The notes under the pieces are model-generated. The model ran no database searches. It worked only from the letters and a program-made list of their open reading frames with translations, and was not told the DNA's origin. Made by a program: the position numbers and the translations under genes. Of a stretch of 64,000 nucleotides of DNA, positions 35,308 to 44,614 are shown in pieces. This DNA comes from CAWCXF01 sp963799455 (lineage in GTDB: Bacteria > Pseudomonadota > Alphaproteobacteria > Rhodobacterales > Rhodobacteraceae). The stretch covers positions 186,001 to 250,000 of the forward strand of contig CAWCXF010000004.1 of NCBI GenBank assembly GCA_963799455.1, read 5' to 3'. The first letter of the stretch is position 1, and each line of letters opens with the position of its first letter.

Positions 35308-36030
35308 ATGGCGAGGATGGGGAGGGGTCGGGCGGCGGGGCGGGGGGGCGGCGAGTGGCGCCTGGGGCGCGACGTCCGCTCCCTGATCGGCCACGCCCGC
35401 ATCTCCACCGCCGAAGGGGCGCAGGTGATGGACCGCCAGCTCGACGCGCTGCACGCCGCCGGATGCGAGCGCGTGTTCGAGGACCGCGCCTCGGGGGCCC
35501 GCGCCGAGCGGCCGGGGCTCGTGGCGTGCCTCGAGCACCTGCGCCGGGGCGACGTGCTTGTGGTGCTCGACCTCGACCGGCTGGGGCGGCTCGCGGGCGA
35601 GATGGGGGCGCTGATCGACGGGCTGGAGGCGCGGAGCGTCGCGTTCCGGGCGCTCAACTCGCCGATGGACACCACCACGCCCGCGGGCCGGGCCTTCCTG
35701 CAGATCCAGGCGGCCTTCGCCGAGATGGAGCGAGGCGTCATCCGCCAGCGGGTGCGCGAGGGGCTGCGCGCCGCTCGCGCTCGAGGAAGGAAGGGCGGAC
35801 GCCCTCGGGTGATGACGCCCGACAAGCTGCGCCACGCCCGCCACCCGATGGCCGACCGGGGCCGCTCGATCCCCTCGACCCAGGCCGGGCTCGACGCTCT
35901 TCCACCACCCCCACCCGGACGGCCGGCTGAAGCGCCCGGCGCGCGAGCTGCTGGGGGGGGGATGGAGGAGGGGACGACGACCCCGACCGAGACCATCCCG
36001 GCGAGTTCCGGAGCGGCGGGAGGCAGTTGA
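35308..36030 (+). CDS. Serine recombinase (resolvase/invertase), C-terminus disrupted
   Basis: About 240 residues. The catalytic domain is clear: GHARISTAEGAQVMDRQLDAL with the nucleophilic serine, the DLDRLGRLAGE motif and the long helix E (AAFAEMERGVIRQRVREGL). The DNA-binding part begins properly (GRKGGRPRVMTPDKLRHA; MADRGRSIP), but then shifts: the expected HTH helix is shortened, and PDGRLKRPARELL lies in another frame. The family N-terminus normally starts right at the GHARIST strand; ATG 35308 gives about 25 extra residues. Probably inactive or altered in DNA binding. Confidence 0.65.
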   Translation: MARMGRGRAAGRGGGEWRLGRDVRSLIGHARISTAEGAQVMDRQLDALHAAGCERVFEDRASGARAERPGLVACLEHLRRGDVLVVLDLDRLGRLAGEMGALIDGLEARSVAFRALNSPMDTTTPAGRAFLQIQAAFAEMERGVIRQRVREGLRAARARGRKGGRPRVMTPDKLRHARHPMADRGRSIPSTQAGLDALPPPPPGRPAEAPGARAAGGGMEEGTTTPTETIPASSGAAGGS

Positions 36031-36270
36031 GAGACCGCGTTCGTCGGGTGCGCGCGTCGGGCTCGAGCACCTCGCCGCCCTGGGACGAGCCCGCGGACGT
36101 GAGGGTGGACCATGTGCTGGAGGTGGACGCCGAGGGGCGCTGCTCGCTCCACGCCCTGCCGCCGGAGGGGAACGGTCGAGGTTCGCGGATCGCATGGAGC
36201 GCGTCTCGGTCGTTCTCCGGGCGGGGTCGACCCCGTAGGCTGCGAGCAACCTGGGAAGCGCACTACGACC

Positions 36271-37708
36271 ATGGCCTCCAAAACGACCCTGAACGCGACG
36301 AACCTGGAGGCGCTGGGCGCGGCGCGCCTGGCCGGGCTCTTGATGGAGCTGAGCGAGGGCGACGCGGCGGCGCAGCGCCGGCTGCGGCTCGAGCTGGCCG
36401 CCGGGCAGGGTCCGGGGGAGGTGGCCCGCGCGGTGCGCCGCAGGCTCGCGCAGGTGGCGCGGGCACGGGGCTACGTCGACTGGTGCCGCCGCCGACCCGT
36501 GATCGACGACCTCGACGCGCACCGCCGCGCGGTCGTCGAAGGCATCGCGCCGGGGGATTCCGACCGAGGCGCTCGACCTGATGTGGCGCCTCCTGGCGCT
36601 GGCGGGCCCCGTGCACGAGCGCTGCGACGACAGCGACGGCTTGGTGGGCGATCTGTTCCGCGACGCGCTGTCTGACCTCGGCGAGATCGCGACGGCAGCC
36701 CGGCCCGAGCCCGAGGGGCTGGCCGAGCAGGCGTTCGGCGCCTTGCAGGACAATGGCCACGCCCAGTACGACGGGCTCGTGGCCGCCCTCGCCCCGGCGC
36801 TGGGGGAGCGGGGGCTGTCGCACCTGGAGACCCGCATCAGGGCCTGGGCGGCCCTGCCGGCCGAAGGGCCCTCAGGGGACGACGGGGCCTCCGAACGGAC
36901 GGGCCCTGGCGCCGACGGGGCGAGCGAGCGGGCCCTGCGCGAGCGTCGAAGCGCGGCGCGGCTGGCACTCACCGACATCGCCGACGCCCGGGGTGACGCC
37001 GACGGCTTCGCGGCGCAGTTCGACGCCCGAGCGCGCCGCTCCCCCATGATCGCGGCCGCCATCGCCTATCGGCTGCTCGCGGCGGGACGTGCGGCCGACG
37101 CGCTGGTGTCGCTCGAGGGTGCCGACACCGAGCGGTGGGGGGAGCCGCCGGCCGAGTGGCACGATGCCCGCCTGGAGGCACTCGACGCCGTGGGCCGGGG
37201 CGCGGAGGTACAGGCCGTTCGCTGGGCGCGCTTCGAGGCGGCGCTGTCGGAGGACGACCTGCGGGCCCACCTGGAGCGCCTGCCCGACTTCGAGGACAAG
37301 CGGGCGCTCGGTCACGCCGCCCGCCACCCGGATGTCCACGCCGCGCTCGCGTTCCTCGTGCGCTGGCCCGCGCCCGACCGGGCCGCCGCGCTGGTCCTTT
37401 CCCGCGCCGAGGCGCTCGACGGCAACGCCTACTGGGTCCTGACCCCCGCGGCCGAGGCGCTGGCCGAGCGCCACCCGCTCGCGGCCACGCTCGCCTTGCG
37501 CGCCATGATCGGCTTCGCGCTGCGCGAGGCCCGCTCCAGCCGCTACCGCCACGCCGCGCGTCACCTCGTGGAGTGCAGCGACCTCGCCTCACGGATCGTC
37601 GACTGGGATCCCGCGCCCCCGCACCACCTCTACCTCGCCGGGCTGCGGACGACCCACGGCCGCAAGGCGGGCTTCTGGGCCGCGGTCGAGGAGGCGGAGG
37701 GGCGGTAG
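36271..37708 (+). pseudogene. DUF6880-family protein, one frameshift
   Basis: ATG 36271 starts MASKTTLNATNLEALGAARL, the normal beginning of DUF6880 proteins. The first frame is good to about residue 93 (VEGIAP); near 36550-36562 the reading moves by one base and continues as PTEALDLMWRLLALAGPVHERCDD to the stop at 37708 (about 478 residues in total). The C-terminal half consists of helical repeats (HLERLPDFEDKRALGHAARH; NAYWVLTPAAEALAERHPLAA). Function unknown; the single indel could be an assembly error. Confidence 0.65.
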
Positions 37709-37863
37709 GAGTGAGGGTCTGTGCAGCATCGTGCAGCATGAGGACGGTCGCCGCGTCTTCGCCTTGCCGCCCGGTTGCCCATCGCGCGGTGGCCGCGCGC
37801 CCCGCGATCGAGGGTCCGATCCCATGTCGGTGGGCGGCGACCGCGGGGCGGGGGTCGCCGCCC

Positions 37864-38043
37864 CTACTTGTCGCCGGACAGCTTGTCCTTCGCGTCGCCG
37901 ACGCCCTTCTGCACCTTGCCCTCGACCTGATCGCCCTGGCCGTCGCGCTTCATCTCGTCGTTGCCGGTCGCGCCGCCGACCTCTTCCTTGATCTTGCCGC
38001 CGATATCCTTGGCCTTGCCCTCGGTCTGATCGCTGTTCGCCAT
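37864..38043 (-). CDS. CsbD-family stress protein
   Basis: A 59-residue, highly charged protein from ATG 38043: NSDQTEGKAKDIGGKIKEEV, then DQVEGKVQKGVGDAKDKL, the two-repeat pattern of CsbD proteins, which are induced under general stress and predicted to be disordered or helical. It is a single gene with its own upstream region (38044-38491, no other gene seen). Confidence 0.85.
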   Translation of the reverse strand: MANSDQTEGKAKDIGGKIKEEVGGATGNDEMKRDGQGDQVEGKVQKGVGDAKDKLSGDK

Positions 38044-38491
38044 GTCGAAGCTCCTCCCGGTTGATCTAGTCGAACCAGGGATGCGACCTGCCGGTTCCCA
38101 TCGGGCCGCGGGATCGCCCGACGGCATGCATCGCCGCACTGGTCTGGATGCTGGGATCCGATCCATCCCGGACCGCGGCTCTCCGGCGCTCCTGGCCCCA
38201 AGGGTGATGTCACGGCCCCGTCCGACCTCCGCCTGTCCGTATTTCCGTCCGCCAATCAATCCGTCCGCCAAGCCGTCGCCAGGCGGGGCTGCAGGACAGC
38301 CTGAGGCAGGGCCGGCTGCCGAGGGAAAGACGGACGGGGCAACGGTGGCAGGGCGGGCCCGAGCGGATGGACCCTCCCGGCTTCGGCCCGGGCCCTTCAC
38401 GACCCCGTGTGTCGCGTTCCGCCTTTCGCGGGGTATTCCTAGTTCCAACCCGACCGTGCGCGAGGGGCGCGCGGGCCGCAGGAGACCCGAC

Positions 38492-39001
38492 ATGACCTTC
38501 ATCGCCTCCCGCCGTGCCCTGATCGCGGGCGCCGCCGCCACGCTCGCCTCGGCCGCCACGCTGGGCGCCCCCGCGCTGATCCGCCCCGCCCTCGCGCAGG
38601 GTGTGGCGCCCACGCCCACCATGCGGGGCGGGTCCAACAACTACCGCCCCGGCGCACCGATCGTGGAGCGCATCGGCGGCGGGGGCTTCTCGATGACGGG
38701 CACCGTGCGCCGCGCGGGCGACGGCGCGCCGATCCAGGGCGCGCGCATCCAGGTCTGGGCCCACACGACCGAAGGGCACGAGCGCGATCCGCAGAGCCAC
38801 GGCGCCACGCTCACGGGCGCCGACGGGGCGTTCCGGATGGAGATGCCGCAGATCGTCCCCGCCTTCGGCCAGCCGCACGGCCACCTCGCCTACGACGCCG
38901 ACCTCGACGGGGGAGCCTTCGAGACCGTGTTCCTGCGCCCCGTCATGCCCTCGGCGCGCGACACGAGCCTCCAGGCCCACTTCGTCCTCGTCCCTGCTTG
39001 A
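38492..39001 (+). CDS. Tat-secreted protein with an intradiol-dioxygenase-like beta domain
   Basis: A 169-residue protein from ATG 38492, with a ribosome-binding site AGGAGA upstream. The N-terminus is a twin-arginine-type signal (SRRALIAGAAATLASAATL, ending ALAQ). The mature part looks like the beta-sandwich of intradiol dioxygenases or carboxypeptidase regulatory domains (GTVRRAGDGAPIQGARIQVW; GADGAFRMEMP; FGQPHGHLAYD) but is too short for a full dioxygenase and lacks the Tyr-Tyr-His-His iron set as far as I can see. Its stop overlaps the next gene by four bases, so the pair acts together. Confidence 0.7.
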   Translation: MTFIASRRALIAGAAATLASAATLGAPALIRPALAQGVAPTPTMRGGSNNYRPGAPIVERIGGGGFSMTGTVRRAGDGAPIQGARIQVWAHTTEGHERDPQSHGATLTGADGAFRMEMPQIVPAFGQPHGHLAYDADLDGGAFETVFLRPVMPSARDTSLQAHFVLVPA

Positions 39002-39633
39002 TCCGGGCCCGCTCGATCCGGGCCCGCACCTCGATCCGGGCCGTCCTGGCCTGGGGGGCCTTGGCGCTCGCCGTCGCCGTGCCAATGGTCGTGGCGGCGA
39101 TGAGCCCGCTGCACGCCTACCGCAGCCCGCCCTACATCGCGGCGAGCCTCGCGGGGGTGCTGGCGCTGGGGCTGTTGCTGGTCCAGCCGCTCCTGGCGGC
39201 GGGATGGCTGCCGGGCGCGCGCCCCGCGCGGCTGCGGCGCTGGCATCGCCTCTCGGGCATGGCCCTCGTGGGGCTGGTGGCGATCCATGTGGGGGGCTTG
39301 CTGATCGCGAGCCCGCCGGATGCGATCGACGCCCTGCTCCTGCGCTCGCCCACGCCCTTCTCGGTCTGGGGCGTGACGGCGATGTGGGCTGTGGCGGCGA
39401 CGGCGGTGCTGGTGGCGCTGCGGCGGCGGGTGCGGCTTCGACCCGTCACCTGGGCGGCGCTCCACAACGGGCTCGCGCTGGTGGTCGTCCTGGGCACCGT
39501 GATCCACGCGGTGCAGATCGAGGGGACGATGGGGACGCTCAGCAAGTGGGCGCTGTGCGCGGCGGCGCTGGCGGCCGCGGTGGCGGCCGTGGCGCGGGCG
39601 CGGCTCGTGGGATGGCGACCGCGCATGGCATGA
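38998..39633 (+). CDS. Ferric-reductase-like transmembrane protein
   Basis: A 211-residue membrane protein starting at TTG 38998 (TTGA overlap with the previous stop). Six hydrophobic helices carry histidines positioned as heme ligands (LRRWHRLSGMALVGLVAIH; WAALHNGLALVVVLGTVIH), the pattern of the ferric-reductase-like domain (YedZ/MsrQ relatives). It lacks FAD/NADPH domains, so electrons must come from another protein or quinol. Paired with the Tat-secreted protein, it may form a periplasmic redox unit; the substrate is unknown. Confidence 0.78.
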   Translation: MIRARSIRARTSIRAVLAWGALALAVAVPMVVAAMSPLHAYRSPPYIAASLAGVLALGLLLVQPLLAAGWLPGARPARLRRWHRLSGMALVGLVAIHVGGLLIASPPDAIDALLLRSPTPFSVWGVTAMWAVAATAVLVALRRRVRLRPVTWAALHNGLALVVVLGTVIHAVQIEGTMGTLSKWALCAAALAAAVAAVARARLVGWRPRMA

Positions 39634-39879
39634 GCGGTGGCTCGTCGCGGCGCGGGTCTCCCGGGCGACGCGGCACCCCGGCGCCGGACGAGGCCTGCGG
39701 CGCCCTGGCTGGGCTGGGGGCGTCTCAGCAGGGTCTAGACCCGCCCCCGATGGCGTCTCACGAGGGCGAAGGCGACTTCGGTGCAACGGGACTCAGGTCC
39801 GGAAGCGTCTTATGGGGTCGTCGCGTCGGGGCGCACTCTGCCGTTGCGCGTTCAGAACGTGCCGACTGTTGTTCCGGCA

Positions 39880-40062
39880 GTGATCGAAGCGATGCCTGCA
39901 CAGGAACGCCACCAGGCCTGCGATGTCCGCCGGCGTGGCCCGGCGGCCCGCCGGCACCTTCTCGAGGAGCTGGCGCGTCCGCTCCGGATCGGCCCGCAGC
40001 GCAGCGGTGTCGTCCGTCTCCACGTAGCCCGGCGCGACGGCGTTGACGACGATGCCGGGAGA
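39880..40062 (-). pseudogene. C-terminal fragment of a KduD-like short-chain dehydrogenase
   Basis: Sixty-one residues (SPGIVVNAVAPGYVETDDTA; LRADPERTRQLLEKVP; TPADIAGLVAFL) match the end of 2-deoxy-D-gluconate 3-dehydrogenase-type SDRs. The Rossmann part and active site are gone; the sequence ends in unrelated residues at both sides. It hints that a sugar-acid pathway once extended here. Nothing else is recognisable between 39634 and 39880. Confidence 0.65.
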
Positions 40063-40079
40063 GTGAGAGGTGGCTTGGC

Positions 40080-40610
40080 CTGTCTGGACGGCGTCGGGGC
40101 TGCTGGTGAGGGGATCTCCGCCCTGGTCGGGCCGCCGGGATCGGCGTCGGCCGGTCGAGGTGGGCTTGGTCCTGGCGTCTGCCCGCCGAGCGACGGATGC
40201 GGCCGCGGGCCGTCGTGGGGGTCGCGGTGGCGGCCGATCGAGGCCCTCGCCTCGGCAGGCGCGAGGGCGGACCTCCTCGTGCCTCGCCGTCCGCCAGGGG
40301 CGCTCGACGGAGACGGTGTCGCGCGCCCCCCGTCGCTGCCCCCCGTCGCTGCCCCCGTCGCGTCCCCCCGTCGCGCCCCCCGCCGCCCCTGCGCGCGCCG
40401 ACCGTCCATGCCGACGGCGATCTCGGCCCCCGCGGCGAAGCCCGGGCCGGTGGGCTGCGGGCCCCGGCCGGTGTCGGCGATCCCCGGCCGGCCGTGGCGG
40501 CCGAGCGCCTCCTCCAGCGCCTCGACGCACAAGCCGGCCGTCAGCGTGGTCGACGGCCGCCAGGCCACCCCGGATCACGTCCGGGGCAGGCCCTTCGCCT
40601 CGAGGGCCGG
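40080..40610 (-). mobile_element. IS3-family orfB remnant
   Basis: Pieces in several frames match the rve transposase of IS3 elements: LCVEALEEALGRHGRPGIAD, then a MDGRRAQG-like stretch, DTVSVERPWR, EARASIGRHRD and RPHPSLGGQTPG. The catalytic region is scrambled, with a GTCGC-rich low-complexity insertion near 40320-40390. Terminal repeats are not evident. From 40611 to 40879 nothing is recognisable. Confidence 0.6.
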
Positions 40611-40879
40611 GCCGTGGCTCCGCCTCGGTCGCCTCGTCCTGGCCCCCCTCGCCGCCGCCATCACGCCGACCTCGCGCGGAGCGTCCCCTCGGCGCGCCCC
40701 CGGCCGGATCCCCCTGGCCGCCTGTGCTGTTCGAATGGATCGAGGGCTTCTAGAACACCCATCGCCTCGACTCGGCGCTGGGGTATCATTCACCGGCCGC
40801 GATGGAGCGCATGGCAGGCTGGCCGCCTCCGCCCAGACGGGGCAGGATCGACCAAACCCGCCGCGAGGGGAAGAAGAGC

Positions 40880-41734
40880 ATGACAGAGACGACGCGCGAC
40901 GCACGCGGCTCCAACATGTCGCTGGAGCGCCGGGCCTGGAACATCCGCCGCAAGGCGCTGCTCATGGGCGAGGTCCAGGGGCAGGGCTACATCGGCCAGG
41001 CGCTCGGCATCGCCGACGTGCTCGCCGCCTCCTACTTCCACGCGCTGCACCACCGCCCCGACGATCCCGAGTGGGAGGGGCGAGACCGCTTCCTGCTCTC
41101 GATCGGGCATTACGCGATCGCGCTCTATTCGGTGCTGATGGAGGCCGGCATCCTGCCCGAGGACGAGCTCGAGACCTACGGCATGGACGACAGCCGGATG
41201 CCGATGTCGGGCATGGCCTCCCACACGCCGGGGATGGAGATCACCGGCGGGTCGCTCGGCCAGGGCTTGGGCATCGCGGTGGGCATGGCGATGGGGCTGA
41301 GGCGCAAGCGTTCGGAGGCGTTCGTCTACAACCTGATGTCGGACGGCGAGCTCGGCGAGGGCTCGACCTGGGAGGCGGCGATGGCAGGCGCCCACCACAA
41401 GCTCGGCAACCTGATCTGCCTCGTCGACTTCAACGACCAGCAGGCCGACGGCAGATCCACCGAGATGCTCTCGGCCGAGCCGCTGGAGGCCAAGTGGGAG
41501 GCCTTCGGCTGGCACGTCCAGCGCGTCGACGGCAACGACCTGGGCGCCGTGGTCGCGGCGCTCGACGCCGCGCGGGCGCTGGCGGAGCCGAAGCCCCGCG
41601 CGATCGTCTTCGACACGCGGATGTGCAAGGGCGTGCCGTTCCTGGAGGCGCGCGAGATCACCCACTTCGTGCGCGTCGAGCCGGACGAATGGTCGAAGGC
41701 GCTCGCCGTCCTCGATGAAGGGATGCCGGCATGA
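40880..41734 (+). CDS. Split transketolase, N-terminal (TPP-binding) subunit
   Basis: A 284-residue subunit from ATG 40880 (ribosome-binding site GAAGAAGAG). It has the TPP fold of transketolases: ADVLAASYFHALHH, LSIGHYAIALYSVL, TPGMEITGGSLGQGLGIAVG, and the diphosphate/metal motif SDGELGEGSTWEAA...LVDFNDQQADG. It joins the C-terminal subunit encoded next to form an active enzyme that moves two-carbon ketol units. The 4-base overlap with the next gene supports stoichiometric expression. Confidence 0.88.
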   Translation: MTETTRDARGSNMSLERRAWNIRRKALLMGEVQGQGYIGQALGIADVLAASYFHALHHRPDDPEWEGRDRFLLSIGHYAIALYSVLMEAGILPEDELETYGMDDSRMPMSGMASHTPGMEITGGSLGQGLGIAVGMAMGLRRKRSEAFVYNLMSDGELGEGSTWEAAMAGAHHKLGNLICLVDFNDQQADGRSTEMLSAEPLEAKWEAFGWHVQRVDGNDLGAVVAALDAARALAEPKPRAIVFDTRMCKGVPFLEAREITHFVRVEPDEWSKALAVLDEGMPA

Positions 41735-42765
41735 CCCGCGCCTCGATGGCCCGCAAGCACGAGCCCCGCACGCCCGCCCCGAAGGAGGAGCGCGTCGCCA
41801 CCTCGGCGATGATCGCCTCGCTCGCGGCGGAGGGCTACGAGACCGAAGGAGCGCCCTTCGGCCACGCGTTGGTCGCGCTCGCCCGCGAGCGGGAGGAGGT
41901 CGTCGGGCTCACCGCCGACCTCGCCAAGTACACCGACCTGCACGTGTTCGCGGACGCGATGCCGGAGCGCTTCTACCAGATGGGCATGGCCGAGCAGGTC
42001 ATGGTCTCGGCCGCCTCGGGGCTCGCGCGCGAGGGCTTCGTGCCCTTCGCCACGACCTACGCCGTCTTCGCCTCGCGCCGGGCCTACGACTTCGTCGCGA
42101 TGGCGATCGCCGAGGAGAACCTGCCCGTCAAGCTCTGCTGCGCGCTCCCCGGGCTCACCACGGGCTACGGGCCGAGCCACCAGGCGACCGAGGATCTGGC
42201 GATCTTCCGCGGCCTGCCCGGCATGACGATCCTCGATCCGTGCGACGCGGTCGACATCCGCCAGTCGGTGCGGGCGATGGCCGACCATCCGGGGCCGGTC
42301 TACTCGCGGCTCCTGCGCGGCAAGGTGCCGGTGGTGCTGACGCGCTACAAGCCGGACTACCGGTTCGAGATCGGCCGCGCGCAGATGATCCGCGAGGGCC
42401 GCGACGTGCTCGTCGTCTCCTCGGGCTTCATGACGATGCGGGCGCTCGACGCGGCGGAGCGGCTCGCCCGCGACGGCATCGACGTGGCGGTGCTCCATTC
42501 GCCGACGATCAAGCCGCTCGACGCCGAGACGATCCTCGCCGAGGCCGGCCGCGGGCGGCTGCTCGTCACGGCCGAGAACCACAGCGTGGTGGGGGGCTTG
42601 GGAGAGGCGGTGGCCGGCACGCTCCTGCGCGCCGGGGTCGCGCCCGCCTTTCGCCAGATCGGGTTGCCGGACGAGTTCCTGGAGGCGGGGGCGCTGCCCA
42701 CGCTCCACGACATGTATGGGATCTCGACGAGGCGGGTGGCGGAGCAGATCAAGGGTTGGCTCTGA
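41731..42765 (+). CDS. Split transketolase, C-terminal (pyrimidine-binding) subunit
   Basis: A 344-residue partner with an extended N-terminal tail (about 30 residues, Lys/Arg-rich). The pyrimidine domain is clear: GLTADLAKYTDLHVFAD, the catalytic glutamate in YQMGMAEQVMVSAASGLA, TYAVFASRRAYDF, and GLTTGYGPSHQATEDLAI. The C-terminal domain follows (VLVVSSGFMTMRALDAAERL; ENHSVVGGLGEAVAG). It overlaps the first subunit by four bases and is followed after 52 bases by an SDR gene. Its likely substrate is a sugar or polyol-derived ketose from this cluster. Confidence 0.88.
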   Translation: MTRASMARKHEPRTPAPKEERVATSAMIASLAAEGYETEGAPFGHALVALAREREEVVGLTADLAKYTDLHVFADAMPERFYQMGMAEQVMVSAASGLAREGFVPFATTYAVFASRRAYDFVAMAIAEENLPVKLCCALPGLTTGYGPSHQATEDLAIFRGLPGMTILDPCDAVDIRQSVRAMADHPGPVYSRLLRGKVPVVLTRYKPDYRFEIGRAQMIREGRDVLVVSSGFMTMRALDAAERLARDGIDVAVLHSPTIKPLDAETILAEAGRGRLLVTAENHSVVGGLGEAVAGTLLRAGVAPAFRQIGLPDEFLEAGALPTLHDMYGISTRRVAEQIKGWL

Positions 42766-42817
42766 GGCGCGTCGCGAGGGGCCGGCAGCAGCGCGAGAAG
42801 GACGGAGGAGACAGGCC

Positions 42818-43570
42818 ATGGGGTTGCTCGACGGAAGGTTCGCGATCGTCACGGGGGCGGCCTCGCCGCGCGGCCTCGGCCTCGCCACGGCCAGGCTCTT
42901 CGCGGAGCACGGCGCGACGGTCGCGATCCTCGACCTCGACGCGGCGCAGGCGGAGGCCGCGGCGCGCGAGCTGGGCGAGGGGCATGTCGGCCTCGCCTGC
43001 GACGTCACCGAGGAGGCCGCCTGCGAGGCGGCGGTCGGGGGCCTCACACGCCGCTGGGGGCGGGTGGACGTGCTGGTCAACAACGCCGGGATCACCCAGC
43101 CGCTCAAGGTCATGGAGATCGGCCCCGAGGACTACGACGCGGTGCTCGACGTGAACCTACGGGGCACGCTCCACATGAGCCAGGCGGTGATCCCGGGCAT
43201 GGTGGATCGCCGCTCGGGAAGCATCGTCAACCTCAGCTCGGTCTCGGCGCAGCGGGGCGGGGGCATCTTCGGCGGCCCGCACTACGCGGCCGCCAAGGCG
43301 GGCATCCTGGGGCTGACCAAGGCGATGGCGCGCGAGCTCGCCCCGGCGAACGTGCGGGTCAACGCGATCTGCCCGGGCTTCATCGCGACCGACATCACCG
43401 CCGGCAAGCTCACGCCCGAGATGCGGGAGGCGATCCTCGCCGGCATCCCGATGGGGCGCGTGGGCGAGGCGGCCGACGTCGCAGGCTGCGCGCTGTTCCT
43501 GGCGTCGGACCTCTCGGCCTACTGCACCGGCACCGAGCTCGACGTGAACGGCGGCTCGCTGATCCACTGA
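42818..43570 (+). CDS. Short-chain dehydrogenase/reductase (FabG-like)
   Basis: A 250-residue classical SDR from ATG 42818, with GGAGGAGAC upstream. NAD(P)-binding VTGAASPRGLGLATA, LVNNAGI, catalytic Ser in IVNLSSVSAQ, Tyr/Lys in HYAAAKAG, and the C-terminal NAICPGFIATDIT and GTELDVNGGS are all there. Context suggests oxidation or reduction of a sugar alcohol or keto-sugar intermediate next to the transketolase rather than fatty-acid synthesis. Confidence 0.88.
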   Translation: MGLLDGRFAIVTGAASPRGLGLATARLFAEHGATVAILDLDAAQAEAAARELGEGHVGLACDVTEEAACEAAVGGLTRRWGRVDVLVNNAGITQPLKVMEIGPEDYDAVLDVNLRGTLHMSQAVIPGMVDRRSGSIVNLSSVSAQRGGGIFGGPHYAAAKAGILGLTKAMARELAPANVRVNAICPGFIATDITAGKLTPEMREAILAGIPMGRVGEAADVAGCALFLASDLSAYCTGTELDVNGGSLIH

Positions 43571-43638
43571 GGCGGAGGCGCCGGCCCACGCGCCCGTTCC
43601 GAAGGCACGGCCCGCACCCCGAGGAGACGGAGCACCTG

Positions 43639-44529
43639 ATGACCACCATCGCTTTCATTGGCCTGGGCTCGATGGGTCTGCCCATGGCGAAGAACCTCCT
43701 CGCGCAGGGGCTCACGGTCCGGGGCTTCGACGTGAGGGAGGAGGCGCTGGAGGGCCTGGAGCGGGCGGGCGGCGTCCGCGCGGGCAGCCCTGCCGATGCG
43801 GCGTCCGGGGCCGACCTCCTCCTGCTCATGGTCGTCGATGCCGCGCAGGCGGAGGCGGTCCTCTTCGAGGACGGGGCGCTCGAGTCCCTGCCCGATGGCG
43901 GCGTCGTCGCGCTGATGGCGACGTGCCCGCCCGGCGCGGTGGTGTCGATCGCGGGCCGCGTCCTGTCGGCCGGCCGCCGCTTCCTCGACGCGCCCGTCTC
44001 GGGCGGCGTCGTGGGGGCGCGCAACGCCGCCCTCACCATCATGGCCAGCGCGCCCAAGGGGACGTTCGAGGCGGCCAAGCCCGTCCTCGACGCGCTCGGG
44101 GACAAGGTCTTCCACGTGGGCGAGGAGGCGGGGCAGGGCGCCATGGTGAAGACCGTGAACCAGCTCCTGTGCGGCGTGCACATCGCCGTCCTCGCGGAGG
44201 CCTTCGCGCTGGCGGCCAAGGTGGGCGTCGACCTGGAGATCCTGCTTCGGATCCTGGGCGGCTCGTCGGCCTCGAGCTGGATGCTCAAGGACCGGGGGCC
44301 GCGCATGCTGCAGGCCGCGCCCGAGGTGACGAGCGCGGTCGACATCTTCGTCAAGGATCTCGGGATCGTGCTTGAGGCGGGGCGCGAGACCAAGGCGGCG
44401 CTGCCGATCGCGGCGGTGGCCCATCAGATGTTCCTCGCCGCCTCCGGAAGGGGCGAGGGGGCGGCCGACGACAGCCAGGTGATCCGCACCTATCACTCGA
44501 TGAACGGCACCGACCTGCCCGCGGGATGA
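43639..44529 (+). CDS. 3-hydroxyisobutyrate dehydrogenase-family oxidoreductase (LtnD/GarR-like)
   Basis: A 296-residue beta-hydroxyacid dehydrogenase. The N-terminal FIGLGSMGLPMAKNLL binds NAD(P), FLDAPVSGGVVGA is the substrate signature, and the catalytic lysine lies in GAMVKTVNQLL. The residue pattern is nearer to L-threonate or tartronate-semialdehyde enzymes than to valine breakdown, and with the transketolase and polyol dehydrogenase genes this suggests a sugar-acid route. It is the last plus-strand gene of this run; the next gene is convergent. Confidence 0.82.
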   Translation: MTTIAFIGLGSMGLPMAKNLLAQGLTVRGFDVREEALEGLERAGGVRAGSPADAASGADLLLLMVVDAAQAEAVLFEDGALESLPDGGVVALMATCPPGAVVSIAGRVLSAGRRFLDAPVSGGVVGARNAALTIMASAPKGTFEAAKPVLDALGDKVFHVGEEAGQGAMVKTVNQLLCGVHIAVLAEAFALAAKVGVDLEILLRILGGSSASSWMLKDRGPRMLQAAPEVTSAVDIFVKDLGIVLEAGRETKAALPIAAVAHQMFLAASGRGEGAADDSQVIRTYHSMNGTDLPAG

Positions 44530-44614
44530 TCGTCGGGATCAGGCTGGGCGTCGCCGATCGCGGAACGCTGCCCGCGGTCGGCGGAGCGCGCCACCACGGG
44601 CGCGCGCTTGCGCC

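Noticed and set aside
38492..39001. Catechol dioxygenase
   Set aside because: The beta domain is too short and the iron-ligand Tyr/Tyr/His/His set is not recognisable.
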